Shown: positions 1 through 11,228 of the stretch, one piece after another
Layout of the letters: each line of letters opens with the position of its first letter
Numbering within the stretch: position 1 is the stretch's first letter
Origin: Prostheceraeus crozeri
Taxonomy: Eukaryota; Platyhelminthes; Polycladida; Euryleptidae
NCBI GenBank assembly: GCA_907163375.1
Contig: CAJQUW010007055.1
Coordinates: 211,001-275,000 of the forward strand
Length of the DNA: 64,000 nucleotides
Direction of reading: 5' to 3'
Notes under the pieces: generated by a model
The model's database searches: none
Told to the model about the DNA's origin: nothing
Seen by the model: only the letters and a program-made list of their open reading frames with translations
Made by a program: the position numbers and the translations under genes

Positions 1-193
1 CGTTAAATGATTTTTGAGATTCAACAACCATAAAACTTTCTTTCAACCCTCTTCATTTTTATCATTCTCATAATCAAGTTTACTACGGACATTTCTAGCA
101 AAGTTTTGTAGCTTACCAAGAAATTATTTGCCATGGTAATAATTATCCAATGACGGAACCAGTTTCTACAATGTCATTATTACATTAAATTGC

Positions 194-560
194 ATGTTTC
201 AAAAAGAAAAACAGTCTCTCCCTTTGTTTCGACACGTAGTGTTTATTTTGTAAAAGACAATAAAATCCCGACGCGTTTCGTCCTGTGGACGGTGTCAAGG
301 GTGCTGGCGGTTCTTGTGAGATTACAAAAGTATTATAAACTGCCTGCTGTGTAATGGGAACTCATGAGATCAGTTCATGACGACGGTTTATTTTTGGCAT
401 GTTCAACGCAATACAGCGTGCTTCGGCCATATTAGTTGTAATCGCTGTTCTTTGCTTATCCATGATGGTGCAGTTGAAATTATTAATGGTTATCACTTCA
501 TCGGAATGTACTGTTAAATTATGTTCACTAAGGGCGTTCAATATACTCGTTAATTCACTA
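194..560 (-). pseudogene. Penelope-like ORF 3' end (left copy)
   Basis: On the minus strand from about 560 downward the reading gives ALSEH...ITINNF...AEAR...INRRHEL. This parallels the C-terminal end of the fuller Penelope-like protein at 44108-44614 (ALSEH...LTIDDF...AEAK...INRRQEL). It is therefore the last 60 or so residues after the GIY-YIG endonuclease core, followed by the 3' untranslated tail. The reverse transcriptase and the endonuclease active site are absent, so the fragment is inert. The rest of the open frame on this strand (679 to about 561) is antisense to the right-hand copy and is not coding. Confidence 0.6.
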
Positions 561-866
561 AGTTGACCATTAATAATTTCAACTGCATCATCATGGATAA
601 GCAAAGAACAGCGATTACAACTAATATGGCCGAAGCACGCTGTATTGCGTTGAACATGCCAAAAATAAACCGTCGTCATGAACTGATCTCATGAGTTCCC
701 ATTACACAGCAGGCAGTTTATAATACTTTTGTAATCTCACAAGAACCGCCAGCACCCTTGACACCGTCCACAGGACGAAACGCGTCGGGATTTTATTGTC
801 TTTTACAAAATAAACACGTATACGTGTCGAAACAAAGGGAGAGACCGTTTTTCTTTTTGAAACATG
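561..866 (+). pseudogene. Penelope-like ORF 3' end (right copy)
   Basis: Mirror image of the left copy. It reads AEARCIALNMPKINRRHEL then a stop on the plus strand, followed by the tail with CACAGGACGAAAC at about 769-781. It starts at the junction with the left copy, so it is slightly shorter at its 5' side. Only a few substitutions and a small indel separate it from the left arm, so both copies are about equally old. Confidence 0.6.
755..789 (+). ncRNA. Hammerhead-ribozyme-like fold in Penelope tail, degenerate
   Basis: The tail reads CCC, a U/G/A-containing box, GUCC-ACA-GGAC (stem II), GAAAC, a self-complementary ACGCGT (stem III in a dimer), then GTC and GGG that can close stem I with CCC. 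This is the order of a type I hammerhead. Penelope-like elements are known to carry hammerheads in their terminal repeats. The CUGANGA box is not conserved here (UUGACAC), so activity is unlikely. A mirror copy lies in the left arm. Confidence 0.4.
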
Positions 867-919
867 ACTTTGAAGAACCTCCCGTACCGACAGATGCTGA
901 CCTATTAAATTGCATGTTT

Positions 920-3900
920 GTCTAGGCATAGATAATGAATTTATCATTTAGAGGTTATTTCAATGAATAACAAATTTGTCGTTGATCATTCAGAGCTTTA
1001 TGATTATGACTAATTAAACGATATTAAGCATGTCTGATTAACGACTTTCACACACACGAGTAAAAAAAGCAATTTCTCTATTCACATGGTTAGAACGGGG
1101 GTTCAAAACAGAACCGTTGGTGAAGGTAGATTGCATGCCACAGGTTATTACAAAGCAGTTATTACAAAGAATATTTTATCAAACAATTTGCACAGATGTT
1201 TTGCACAAAGCTTTACCAATTCACCGCCGATACATGTATACAGGTGCAGATATGCACTCTAAATTAGTAAAGCACTTGTAAAATCACCTGCACAAATACG
1301 ATTTCAAAGAAATATAAGTCGACGTTGCTATTTACTGATCAATATGCCTTTAATCTGTTTTTCTCCCACAGAATTCTAAAGAACTTCTAGAGAGAGCAAT
1401 TATTGGTCAGTCTTTTGAATAACTAACTTTTCCCAGGCGATAACATCTGATTGAAGTGTATAAAATCAATGTTATTACTTTCTTTGACATTCTATCTACT
1501 TATTAGACTATCTTTGATTCAACCTTATATTGCAAGGTTTGATCAACTTTCATAATTATCGCATTGTTCGTGTATGAATCTACATGTGATTAAAAAGTGC
1601 ATTTAAAAGCCTTTTAAAGGACACTTTTTACCGCTGATTTGCCAGGCATAGATCCCCCTGCCCGAAGCGTCTGAGACTTCGTGCAGGCAAAGAATCATGA
1701 TGCTCTCTTCCTATCCGACAAAAAATTGGAATTGGGCTGGGGCAATGTATTCGAGCGGTGCAAGCTTCGGCAGTTCGTTCTTTCGCTCGCTCATTCTTTA
1801 ATTGAAGCCATTCGTTTGTTCATCGTTCATGTTCTTAAAAGATCACGCTCGTTAGTTCATTCAACAATAGAAAAAAAGAAATTTCACATAACTCATCCAA
1901 AGCTTGTGGCCAGAGGTAATCAATTAAGACTCATTATTACCGAGATATTGTGAAAGCAATTTGGAATACGGCTCATCTTATCACTCGACCAATCGAGGAG
2001 AAAAAACGGCGTACAATTTTTACAATTTTTTACAAAAGAGTACAATTTTTGTTTTTGCTTTCAGGAGTTTCAACTTTACTTTAAAGTTATCGTGTCCCAG
2101 AAAATAGAATTACTAAATAGTGACTTACATCCTTAGTCGAAAATGGAATCAGACTTAAATAGCTCCATTCATTCAAAATGAAGAATCAACAACAGGCCGT
2201 CAACACAACCTCTATTTACGATGCAGTCGTCATTTTGTGCAAATTTGACATTCGCAGTTCGTATTCTTACCGGTATATCAGGTGAATAATAGAATCCTAG
2301 GTACATCATATAGACCTACCGGTATAGCTAGGAGTCTATGAAATGAGTATTGACAGGTAGGCCTATTTGTGGAGACATGCCTGGTATACTAATATACAAA
2401 TTGTATACTCAATTTGTAGCTCTGTGTTCCAATTTTCTGCCTTTCTTTTTTCATCATATTGTTCATTCAACTTAATATTAAAAAACATTTTCAATAGACA
2501 ACAATATTTTCGATGTCATTTAATGTATATTAGGTCACACATAATGCAAACGAAGCAGTAGATTTTTCAAAACACGTTTAGCCAATGTTTGAATTTTGAT
2601 AATTTAGATCTTAAGCGACTGGAAAATTTAACAACCCAAGTAGCCTTCTTGTCTACAAATGTGCACACATATCGTATGAAAACAATAACAAAAAATAATT
2701 TATGAGTTTCTTCCGTTGAGAAAACATCAACGCTCCGTTGTTCTTGTGAAACGAGCTCACGCGCACATGCGTTGCAAATTGTCCTAAATTATCTGTTCAG
2801 GTGAACAGATATGCACAATGGCTGTAGACCTACCGGAGGCCGATAAAGCATTTTTTTTCTGTGAAGCATGAATAGAATGGAAATCTAGCCATCTGTTCCC
2901 TATACTGCTGATACTCTGATGAATCGAAACAGCTGAATGTAGCTGTCTACCTACAGAATCTAGACTAGAAAATGCAAAGATGAGTAAGCATGATCAGTTG
3001 TATTTTCTAACCATGCAATCTGACATTTTCAGAAACAAATCAAATTTACGAATGCAAATGATTGCTTCTATTTCAAAATAACAAAGCACAAAGAGAATGA
3101 ACACAAGAGAATGAAAAATGTCTATGTAGAATTGTGGTTAACTGGGAGAGGTCAAAATGTTTCACTTGGCGGTTTTAGATCTTCTCTTATCAAAATAAGA
3201 ATTTTTATCTTTATGATCATCTCAGTTGTACGTCGCTGCGATACCTGGATAACTTCCGAAATTTCAAACTAACAAAAATTAAAATAGATGGACAAGTCAA
3301 TCAAATTACACTTGCTTTATACATTGCAACTGACAGTGCAAAGTCGCCTTTTATGAATATTGGCGACTACAGACAGGTGCTTATCTGTTTCCAACTCGTG
3401 AACTCGTCGTGTCCATCGGAACCTGAACTTTCTAGCTTAGCAGACATAAAATCATTATGTTTGACTGCAAGCAAGATTTGGGAACGACAAGATCCATCAC
3501 ACAATTCCATCGCACTAATCAACAATATGGGATGGAAGTTGATCTCCCGAAATGATGGAGAATTATGCGATCCCAGATCAAAATAGACAAAAGCCAAATT
3601 CCCTTATCACTTAAGCTGGTAACCGAGTGATTGCGGCGGCATATTATATCGGCCAAATCACGGCGGTACAGTGTGATTTCGTTTTGACAAATATGATACA
3701 CCTATTCGTGTTGGTTTCATGAATCTATAACACATTCATACAGGCATTCACTCCACCGCTACCTCTCAGTTAATACAAGTGGCCACTACAGACGAATTCC
3801 CAATACAAACAGATCTGAAAGATTGCGATCTAAGCTAGTGCTTCCAAAGTGGTTTGTGTTGAATTGCCAAGTTGGAATTTCCCAGAAGTTGTGGATATGA

Positions 3901-4688
3901 AATATTCAGATTGACCTCAAAAACAGACATCATTGATTCAGAATTAGCTTTTAACCGGGGATTACTTTCATGCAAAATTTACTGATGCATCCTTCTATAT
4001 TTTATATTAGATTTATATAAAACATAATTATTTAATGTTGGTACATAAATTTGAAGCAAGTTCATTACGTGCAAAATGTTATATTCTTTAAAGGTAATTT
4101 GAATATATATCTTAGAATATCAAAGTGCACTTTACTATTCCAGTCAAGATGAATTGCAACAACATGACAAGAATGCTCAGAATTCATCTGACCGCATAAC
4201 TAATGGACTATAAGACATCAATGCACTGAATACTGGCTTTGATTACAACGGAAAATATTCAACGGTTACTTCTGGTCCACCTTGTATGTGTAATATAAGT
4301 GATAGATGCTTCGAATATGGCAAGTAATATTTACAAAATAAAATATATAATGAAAATCGATTTAAACAGCCCAACGGGTTTCACTGGTTTACTAGCCATC
4401 CAAGCACTAAATGAATGTGTGTTATATCGCTATATCAACTAAAATTCAAATGACGTAGCTCAATAGAGAGATGAAGGATTTTGAAGTCATAGACATAAAT
4501 GAGCAGAAGTCGTATCTTCACAAACATCAGATATCATTGTTTAAGGATGCTTTCAATATCCTCATCAACCTTCTTTCTTTTTCTTCCCTCATTGATTTAT
4601 TTGTATGAGGTGGCAATTGTAAGAGGGGCGTGATATTGAATTGAGGGTCTTGATTCTCGGCACAGGTGGCTGCGTGTCGACTCACATT
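920..4688. other. Non-coding stretch, nothing recognised
   Basis: AT-rich sequence with only short open frames (for example 1681-1953, 2367-2561, 3353-3586) that show no family motif and no splice context. I see no tRNA, repeat array or transposase. A short inverted repeat near 1647-1687 (CCTGC...GCAGG) is too small to interpret. Confidence 0.5.
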
Positions 4689-4979
4689 CTATAGTCTGTT
4701 ATCTCTTGCTTTTGTCTGTTGGCGCTGGACTCTCACTCTTAATGAGTCCCCGGTCTGATTGATGCAGCGTGCATGGCAACCCTTGTATTCCACTACATAA
4801 ATTAAGTTATTCGACGAACAGTTCATATTCTCTTTTATATTAAATGTTTTGTTTTCTCCGTTAACTTTGTATTGGCATTGATTCCTTTCTATCAGACATT
4901 CAGAACATATACATTCTTGATACTCACACCTTTTGATACCAAAAACTTTGATTGATGCTATCGTAAAGTTTTCCAACAA
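4689..4979 (-). pseudogene. GIY-YIG-type endonuclease fragment of a retroelement
   Basis: The 96-codon frame contains NCSSNNLIYVVEYKGC followed by a TGDSLR-RV-RQQ stretch. This is the pattern of the GIY-YIG-like nuclease module, with its Cys pairs, found in retroelements of many aquatic invertebrates (usually IYVI-C-GC--QYIGETGD-LR-RV-VHRQQ). Here the YIGET part has drifted (CHARCINQTG), and no reverse transcriptase is found nearby, so it is a decayed fragment. Upstream Cys residues (CEYQECICSEC) fit the zinc-binding linker before the nuclease. Whether the parent was a Penelope-like element or another GIY-YIG retroelement cannot be decided. Confidence 0.55.
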
Positions 4980-5806
4980 AAATACAAAGATACATGAATT
5001 CGTGCATTGCTAAAAATTGAGCACGCATTACCAGGGGTCAACAAAGAGCATTTGATAAACTTCGAAGTTAATTAAAAAAGACAACTGCTGTTGGAAATGC
5101 TTCAGCAGTCAGTAAATTTCAAACAGAAGACATAAACAGCGTGGAGCATAAATAGCGTTGAGAGCCGAACACAACATTACGAGTATGTCCATGATAGGCC
5201 CGAACGGATTAAATCCGAGCTCCTCACTCTTGACCATAAAATAGATTTTATTGAGAGGTGCATTCTCTGCAAGTTTTCTAACCTGCTGCAAGTCAACGTT
5301 GTCTAACCTCTTACTGCAGGATACGCGGATCTCCCATGAGTCGCAGGTGGAAGTAGTATCAATAAACTGTTGAGTGAAGTCTATTTGACCATGTAAGACA
5401 TTTTAGGTCATTTCTGGTGGTGAATTGAAGATAAGACTGAAAGAAATCCCAGTTGGGATTATCTGTAGAAAACTCATGCAGTTGAACTTAAACGTTTCTT
5501 TCAACCGGAAAATCAATGAAGCATCATTTTCAAGCTTCCATATTGACATTGAACTGATTAATGTTACTTTTTCAGATCTTATCTATAACCATGGAAATCT
5601 GACATTATAATGATAAAGCTAACTTAAGCACTAGCGAAGTCCTTCAAGTCGGATTTCTATGGCCTTAACAATAAATTGAGCAAGTTAGCTTTGATCAAAC
5701 TACCTGCATGTAACGGACAATGTGCGAGTACATGAATGAAGCAATATGAATATTATAGCCACGGGATGTCGGATTTTAGCCCCGTTGTAGCTCTAGTGAG
5801 GTAAAC
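4980..5806. other. Non-coding stretch, nothing recognised
   Basis: No open frame with family motifs. It flanks the Tc1 element, whose TA target dinucleotide begins at 5807. Confidence 0.5.
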
Positions 5807-5808
5807 TA

Positions 5809-5838
5809 CAGTCCGTTTCATAAAAAGTGGATCATCCC
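5809..5838 (+). repeat. Tc1 left terminal inverted repeat
   Basis: Begins CAGTCCGTTTC immediately after TA and pairs with 7436-7464 on the other strand. It shares the GGATCA and GTTTC blocks, with mismatches between them. Confidence 0.8.
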
Positions 5839-5965
5839 AAAATTTGACTAAATAAAACATAAGTATGATACAGAAAGCATTTTTCATGTTATTTCATGTC
5901 CCTAATATATTTAAATGTCCTTATATAATCTGATTAGCTATGATACAGTAGCGGTTCTTAAGAAG

Positions 5966-6961
5966 CTAATATTTTGTGGCCCTACCCTTATTGTCAATGA
6001 CATTACCAATTCGTCTAGGCATTGATTCGATGATATCGTTGATTTTTGACTGATCTAACTTTCTCCACTCTCTTTTTAACAGTGACGTAAGTTGTGATAC
6101 GCCATCTGTAGGTAGCAGTGAACGACGAACGTTACGTTTTAGAATACTCCATACATTTTCTATGGGATTCAGATCAGGAGAACGAGCTGGCCAAGATAAT
6201 GTCCTAAGCCCTAATTGAGACTTGCATAAGTTGACTCTACTACTCCTGTGACACGTAGCATTATCATCCATAAATAACCAAGTCGATGGATCACCAAGTT
6301 GATCTGTCATTTGGCCAATGTTCATTCGTAAAACATTCACATAGCGTTCAGAATTCATGGTTCCTTGCTGTATGTGAAGTTCAGAGCGGCCATTGGTCCA
6401 AATGCCAGCCCAAATCAGTAGAGTCGCACCACCTTGTGCCCGGGGACGATGTAAATGTCTCGGAATTTCCTGATCAGATTTTATCCATAATCTCAATCGA
6501 CCATCACTATCCTTCAGACGGACTGACGCCTCATCAGACCAGACAACCCGATCCCATTGATTTCGCCAGTGACAATGACTCATTGCCCATCTGAGACGTC
6601 TTTTTGTATGCTGATCTGATAATTCGATCTGAGAGGGCCTCTTACAGCTCTTGAAATTCGACTCAATAAGTCTTCTACGAATAGTGGACTTAGAAATAGA
6701 CGAGACTAGTGCAGCCATCTCAGTTAACGAGAGACTTGAATCAACTTTAACAAATCTGAAAATTAGGCGGTCTCTACGTTTGGATGTTTTGCGTGGACGG
6801 CCAGAGCCCTCTTTACGACAGAGTCGAAAATCATCATTATGCCATCGATGCACATTTGTGTAAGGGACATTTAGTCGCTTGCTTGTAGCTCGCAAAGAAA
6901 ACCCTAGTTCTAGCAAGGCTGACACTTTGCCTTTTGTGAATGCGATCTCGTTATTGTTCAT
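5966..6961 (-). CDS. Tc1/mariner-family transposase (DD34E)
   Basis: A 331-codon frame, close to the usual 330-350 residues of Tc1 transposases. The N-terminal region (about 10-45) has the helix-turn-helix pattern (KGKVSALLELGFSLRATSKRLNVP). A GRPRKTS GRPR-type linker follows near residue 54, then a second HTH-like segment. The catalytic triad is visible: first Asp in VVWSDEAS (about 142), second in FMDDNATCH (about 231), and Glu in SPDLNPIENVW with 34 residues between the last two. It would bind the TIRs and excise and insert the element at TA. The ATG was chosen because it directly precedes the HTH. No stop or frameshift was seen, so it may still be functional or only recently silenced. Confidence 0.92.
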   Translation of the reverse strand: MNNNEIAFTKGKVSALLELGFSLRATSKRLNVPYTNVHRWHNDDFRLCRKEGSGRPRKTSKRRDRLIFRFVKVDSSLSLTEMAALVSSISKSTIRRRLIESNFKSCKRPSQIELSDQHTKRRLRWAMSHCHWRNQWDRVVWSDEASVRLKDSDGRLRLWIKSDQEIPRHLHRPRAQGGATLLIWAGIWTNGRSELHIQQGTMNSERYVNVLRMNIGQMTDQLGDPSTWLFMDDNATCHRSSRVNLCKSQLGLRTLSWPARSPDLNPIENVWSILKRNVRRSLLPTDGVSQLTSLLKREWRKLDQSKINDIIESMPRRIGNVIDNKGRATKY

Positions 6962-7435
6962 TTGTGCTTTGTATTGTTTTCAACCGGTAAGAGATAGATT
7001 TCTAGCTGAAAGCAATCAGGAGTGCTGCCAACACCACCGCAACGAAGTCAGGAAGCCATGGAACATGAAGTCCAGTTAATCACATGTAGCAGTTACATTA
7101 TTGTTGATGAATAATGGTGCTATACTGGCTCTGATTGACCGATTTTCTTTATTTTTGTTTTGCTTGATAGCTTTTGGCTTGTAGAACAACATATTACATA
7201 ACAAAGGAAACAAATGTAATTTTATAAGAGTGAGGTATGATTTTGTGTAACATTGCTAAATGAAGATCAAATTATCTACTACTTTTTTATCTATAACAGG
7301 AAAACAACTCAAAATTCATGCTTGAAATTTCCAACAATGACATTAGTAAGCACAACTGACATATCTTCCAAATTTGAGAGAAATTCGTTCAAGTTTGGCG
7401 GAGTTAGACAAAGTTGAAGTTAAGGCGATGTTTAA

Positions 7436-7464
7436 GGGTGATCCATTTTTTTCGAAACAATCTG
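7436..7464 (-). repeat. Tc1 right terminal inverted repeat
   Basis: Reads inward as CAGATTGTTTCG...GGATCACCC, the imperfect mirror of the left end. It is followed by the TA at 7465-7466. Confidence 0.8.
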
Positions 7465-7466
7465 TA

Positions 7467-10206
7467 TGTTCACACATGGACCTGTCCATGGTTCACATCA
7501 CAGAGTTCACATATGCAGTTTAGGCATTACGCGTTCATGTAATGCTTCATTAATTTATAAAGCAGTCATCACAATCAAACTACTACAATATTTTCTGCTT
7601 GATGAAGGCCTTGGGACTGGCCACGAAGTCCCTTTGAAAACGCATGCGTGAAGCAAATTCAAACTTCACAGTTGCATCATGCGTCACATCATCTAATGGA
7701 AAGATGACATTGCCGTCAGATCGTCGAATTTTCTATTTCAAATTTCGATTTTCATCGATTTCAACCTACTTAATTATGCGAAAATTGGAGTGATAAATTT
7801 TGCATCCATGATTGCTAAATTTGCTTTATTTCATTCCCTCAATCTTTCTCTCGACGTATCATCAACTATGAAGTCTGACAACTTCTATGCGACCGTGATA
7901 CTGTTGTTTAGTCTTACCATTGCAAACTTTCCTGTTGACAAAACTTCTTAGCTGATAACTGTGGTCAAAATCTATGCTTGTGCAAATTTTTCTGGTTAAC
8001 AAAGCACGCTAACTTAAAATATTTAATTTCAAATCACAATATTGCCACAACTATATCATTGTCCACCTCCTGAACAATTCATAGCCGCTCTCAAACATTG
8101 GCCTTAGAGAAATAAATTGCACCTTCTGTGCTTTGCTTTTATCTTCATATTGCGCCTGCATTAGTCACGTGACCTCATGACTCTGTGCTTTAATGACATG
8201 GACTATTCTGGTTCAAATACAATCACAGGCAGAATAGACGTGGTAAAGAAGACATAGAGCTCCACTTCTTACAGTATTTGTCTCCTGATTAAATTATTCA
8301 AAATATAAAATAACTAATATAAATTGACAGAATTTTGTAGTTTATCAACATTTGACTATGTAAGTCCTGATTAATGAAACCTGCTTACAATGTCAAATTG
8401 AATGCGCTGTTGTGAGCTCAAAAAACTAAATTCTGAGATTAGTTAGTGTAAGAAATGCAACTCAAATATACTGATATGAAATGTTAAAGATCTACCTTTA
8501 AAAGTAACCAATGTGTCCGTAAAATGGCATTACAAAGAAAAGACGACTTGCAGATTCAAATCAACGAATTCAAATAATGAGGAGAGACGCAAAAATGACT
8601 ACATAAATGTGCCCATTACTATTTAAAATTTTAATACGTAGAATTTGCTTGAATTTCAAATACTGTATTCTATGCCTGTGGTGTAATGCATGGTCATAAT
8701 TTGATTCGCATTTACAAAATACCGTGCTCATTTTGAACATCGAGGTGCTTTGTTTAAAGTCATCATGAAAAAGTTAGGAGGCAGTGGCAAAGGAAGGAGC
8801 AAGTTGGGAACAAAAAACTTTTGAAATTAAAAAATGCGAAAAAATACCTTGAAATATGGGTCTCAAATTTCACTTCCAGTAAACTGAATTCAACGATCTT
8901 GGTGAAAAGTTCGAAAATGCGCTAATGCTAGCAGTCATAATAGACTACCCCCCGTGCTCTCCCACCGGCATGGAAAGAGTCACCTATAAATAAAGCTTTC
9001 CGTTAATAGAGATTTTATAAATTTTCGATTAGTTAGCAGAAGACTGGTCACCTGTACGACTCCGGCCACCAAGAATCCGACCGTTTCATACTCTAAAAGA
9101 ATAATTATATTTTCGAACAACCAAATGCACAATTGCAGCGCCATTGTGTATTCAAAAAGTCACGTATTCAAAAATAGTAGAACAATAATTCTTACAGATG
9201 TAACTGATTACCTTTACTACGGAAATCATTCTCTACCTCTTTGATTAGTACTTTACCTACCGCTTTGATTAGTACTTATTAAACTCTTCAACCCCCGACC
9301 ATCCGGACGAGATCGTCGATGATAGGTCATCAACACAGTTGATGACATGATGAGGTCATCGCATATTCAAACGACACCTGTGTCGACAGTACGGACTGTG
9401 CAATCTCGAAAATACCGGCTCAAATCCATTTAATCAATTCTTATTATTCACTTGGTCATTAAAATAAAATAAGGCAACAAAATAATTGATTTCAAAGCAA
9501 TAATTATTCATTTCATATTTTAGAGATACGACGCCGAAAAAAGCATCTTCTACCAATTCAGTTACTCTGAATAAAAGCATGATCCATCTTAGATTCTTTA
9601 ATTACTTATCGGTTTAGCCTAGTTTGATAGATATCGTTGATAGATTGACAATATTAGGCCTATCGGTAGGGAGCAAGATAGTTGTCATTTATTTAGCAAA
9701 GGGTCATTCATTTCCTTAATGAGGACAGGTGAAGTGAGAGTTTTGAAGCAGTTTGAGGGATATTTGTCATGAAATGTGTGGAATGAACGAAGATAGGCCA
9801 TTCGCTATTTTTCGGATCACTGATTCAAGTGATCAGCTCAAATTTCAAAACATTACTTTGAGTTGACATATTATTTTATTTGACCAAATCAGGAAAAGTT
9901 ATTAAATTTCCATTTACGGAAAAACTGATTTTATTTCATATTTTATTGAATGAAGCAATCATCGGAGAAAGTAAATTGCTGATTACACTTAAAATATAAG
10001 CATGGTGGAAAGATGGATTGTTCTTTGTCAATAGTTGCCACTTTATCGCTCAGATCATATTAAGCGCTTTTTGCCTCTTATAACTATCTGCGGAGACGGA
10101 GTGTTCATTTATCTTAATAAAAGTCATTTTTTCCACGCTGTTGGAATGATTCATTACTTGCATCTTTATGCCAATTCTTGAAGTCAGGTTGCTGTGTCTC
10201 TTTCAG
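7467..10206. other. Non-coding stretch upstream of the receptor exon
   Basis: No supported gene. The first receptor exon (start codon and most of the signal peptide) should lie upstream of 10207, but I could not identify it here. Short local duplications occur near 9238-9275 (CTTTGATTAGTACTT twice). Confidence 0.5.
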
Positions 10207-10466
10207 TTTTACTACTGTATACCGTCGGTGCCAATATGCTGAACAACATCAACAAATGGACAGAGAAAACTTTGATTAAAGATTTGTTGCACGATTACGA
10301 CAAACGATCTCGGCCAGTAGTTGATAATGTAACGCCAACTATTTACGACGATCGCCTTGATATAAAAATCCAACAAATCACCATCAGGTTCGGCCTCCAA
10401 CTTGTACAAATCCTTGACCTCAATGAGATGGACCAAGTGTTGACGACAAGCACAAAATCTCTATAC
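10207..10466 (+). CDS. Nicotinic acetylcholine receptor-like subunit, N-terminal exon (partial gene)
   Basis: The exon follows a pyrimidine-rich acceptor (tgtctctttcag) and ends at a consensus donor (TAC|GTAAGT). It reads the end of a hydrophobic signal peptide (LLLYTVGA), then the first extracellular helix and strand of a Cys-loop receptor: EKTLIKDLLHDYDKRSRPV and ITIRFGLQLVQILDLNE--QVLTTST. This matches the nicotinic pattern (...LL--YDK-ARPV, V-FGL-L-QIIDVDEKNQVLTT). The product would be one subunit of a pentameric ligand-gated channel in the plasma membrane. The exon ends in phase 0, and the next exon (45170) continues in frame with the spacing expected for strand beta-2/loop D. The exon carrying the start codon was not found. 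The alternative acceptor at about 10187 is less pyrimidine-rich. Confidence 0.85.
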
Positions 10467-11153
10467 GTAAGTTGATCATAAGTTTATTAATCAATTCCTT
10501 TTTTTGTCAAAGTCAGATGTCATTGAATTTTGAAATCCATGCTTCGTTCATCTTTCAATTATGGCAAAAAATGATTGATAGATAAATTTGTAAACGAAAT
10601 GCAAAGTCGAGTTGTCAACAGCTGATAGATTAAATTGAATTTGCGGAAGTGCTGTGCGAGACTTAATGAATACAATCCAGAGTTTAATTGTTGAAATCGC
10701 AAGCATCACGATTTCTCACAGCATCTACGAATTTCCTTAAATCGATTGCGTGTGATACAGAATATTATTTGAATTTGAGTATGCGGTATTATTCTCATCG
10801 TTCGAGTTATAGGAGGTATTAAGCAAAACTTATGAAACAATTCAAATTAGGGCCTATTGTAGTTCACATTAACCTTTATTAATTTTACATTTTGCTAAGT
10901 TATAATTGAACATATAATTCTAGCTTATATTTAACTGTGGTTCAATGAAGAAAATATAACGTCAAATGACAGCCTAAATCATTAATGCGTAGCGTCAGGT
11001 TATGTATGCATTGTTCCTGGGGCCAATGAGCAACTCTGCTCATTGATTTCCCATGTGGTGGCAAAGCCCACTCCTAAGAATCGTTGACTTAAAATGTAGA
11101 ATATCCCATATATAAATTGTATTTATGTATCCTTCATTATTTTTACTCGAATT

Positions 11154-11228
11154 ATGCCGGCTCCCATTAAACATCAACGTATAGTGCTACCTGTGTCGTT
11201 TTAGCATGCCCTTTCCATAAAAGTGTCC
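11154..11228 (+). repeat. Fragment related to the hAT MITE
   Basis: About 75 bp (starting TACTCGAATTATGCCGGCTC) closely match 12765-12832 inside the MITE at 12614-12901, including a shared CCATAAAAGTGT block. No termini are visible here, so this is an internal fragment of another copy. Confidence 0.6.

Larger units (their letters stand above)
184..919. mobile_element. Penelope-like element twin 1 (two 5'-truncated copies, head to head)
   Basis: Two copies of one Penelope-like retroelement 3' end face away from each other. The arms are 194-490 (minus sense) and 566-866 (plus sense), about 98% identical by eye, with a spacer at 491-565 that continues the coding sequence of the left copy. Both copies end in a tail with a GGAC-GAAAC motif. 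A 16-bp direct repeat, ATTAAATTGCATGTTT, sits at 184-199 and 904-919 and may be the target-site duplication, although the left copy overlaps the arm by a few bases. The same geometry recurs with another family at 41958-44787. Seen: inverted arms and direct repeat. Inferred: one insertion event producing both copies. Confidence 0.7.
5809..7464 (-). mobile_element. Tc1-type DNA transposon with open transposase
   Basis: A 1,656-bp element bounded by TA at 5807-5808 and 7465-7466. Terminal inverted repeats of about 30 bp (CAGTCCGTTTCATAAAAAGT at the left, the imperfect complement at the right) enclose a single transposase gene on the minus strand. The TIRs match at most but not all positions. With a full-length frame, TIRs and TA duplication all present, this is the best preserved cut-and-paste element in the window. 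Confidence 0.88.

Noticed and set aside
362-679. 105-codon frame as one gene
   Set aside because: Its first half is antisense to the right Penelope copy and only its second half is coding sense of the left copy. The frame is open because of the inverted repeat.
4689-4979. Intact host GIY-YIG nuclease gene
   Set aside because: The YIG core is degraded and there is no surrounding gene structure; a retroelement fragment explains it.
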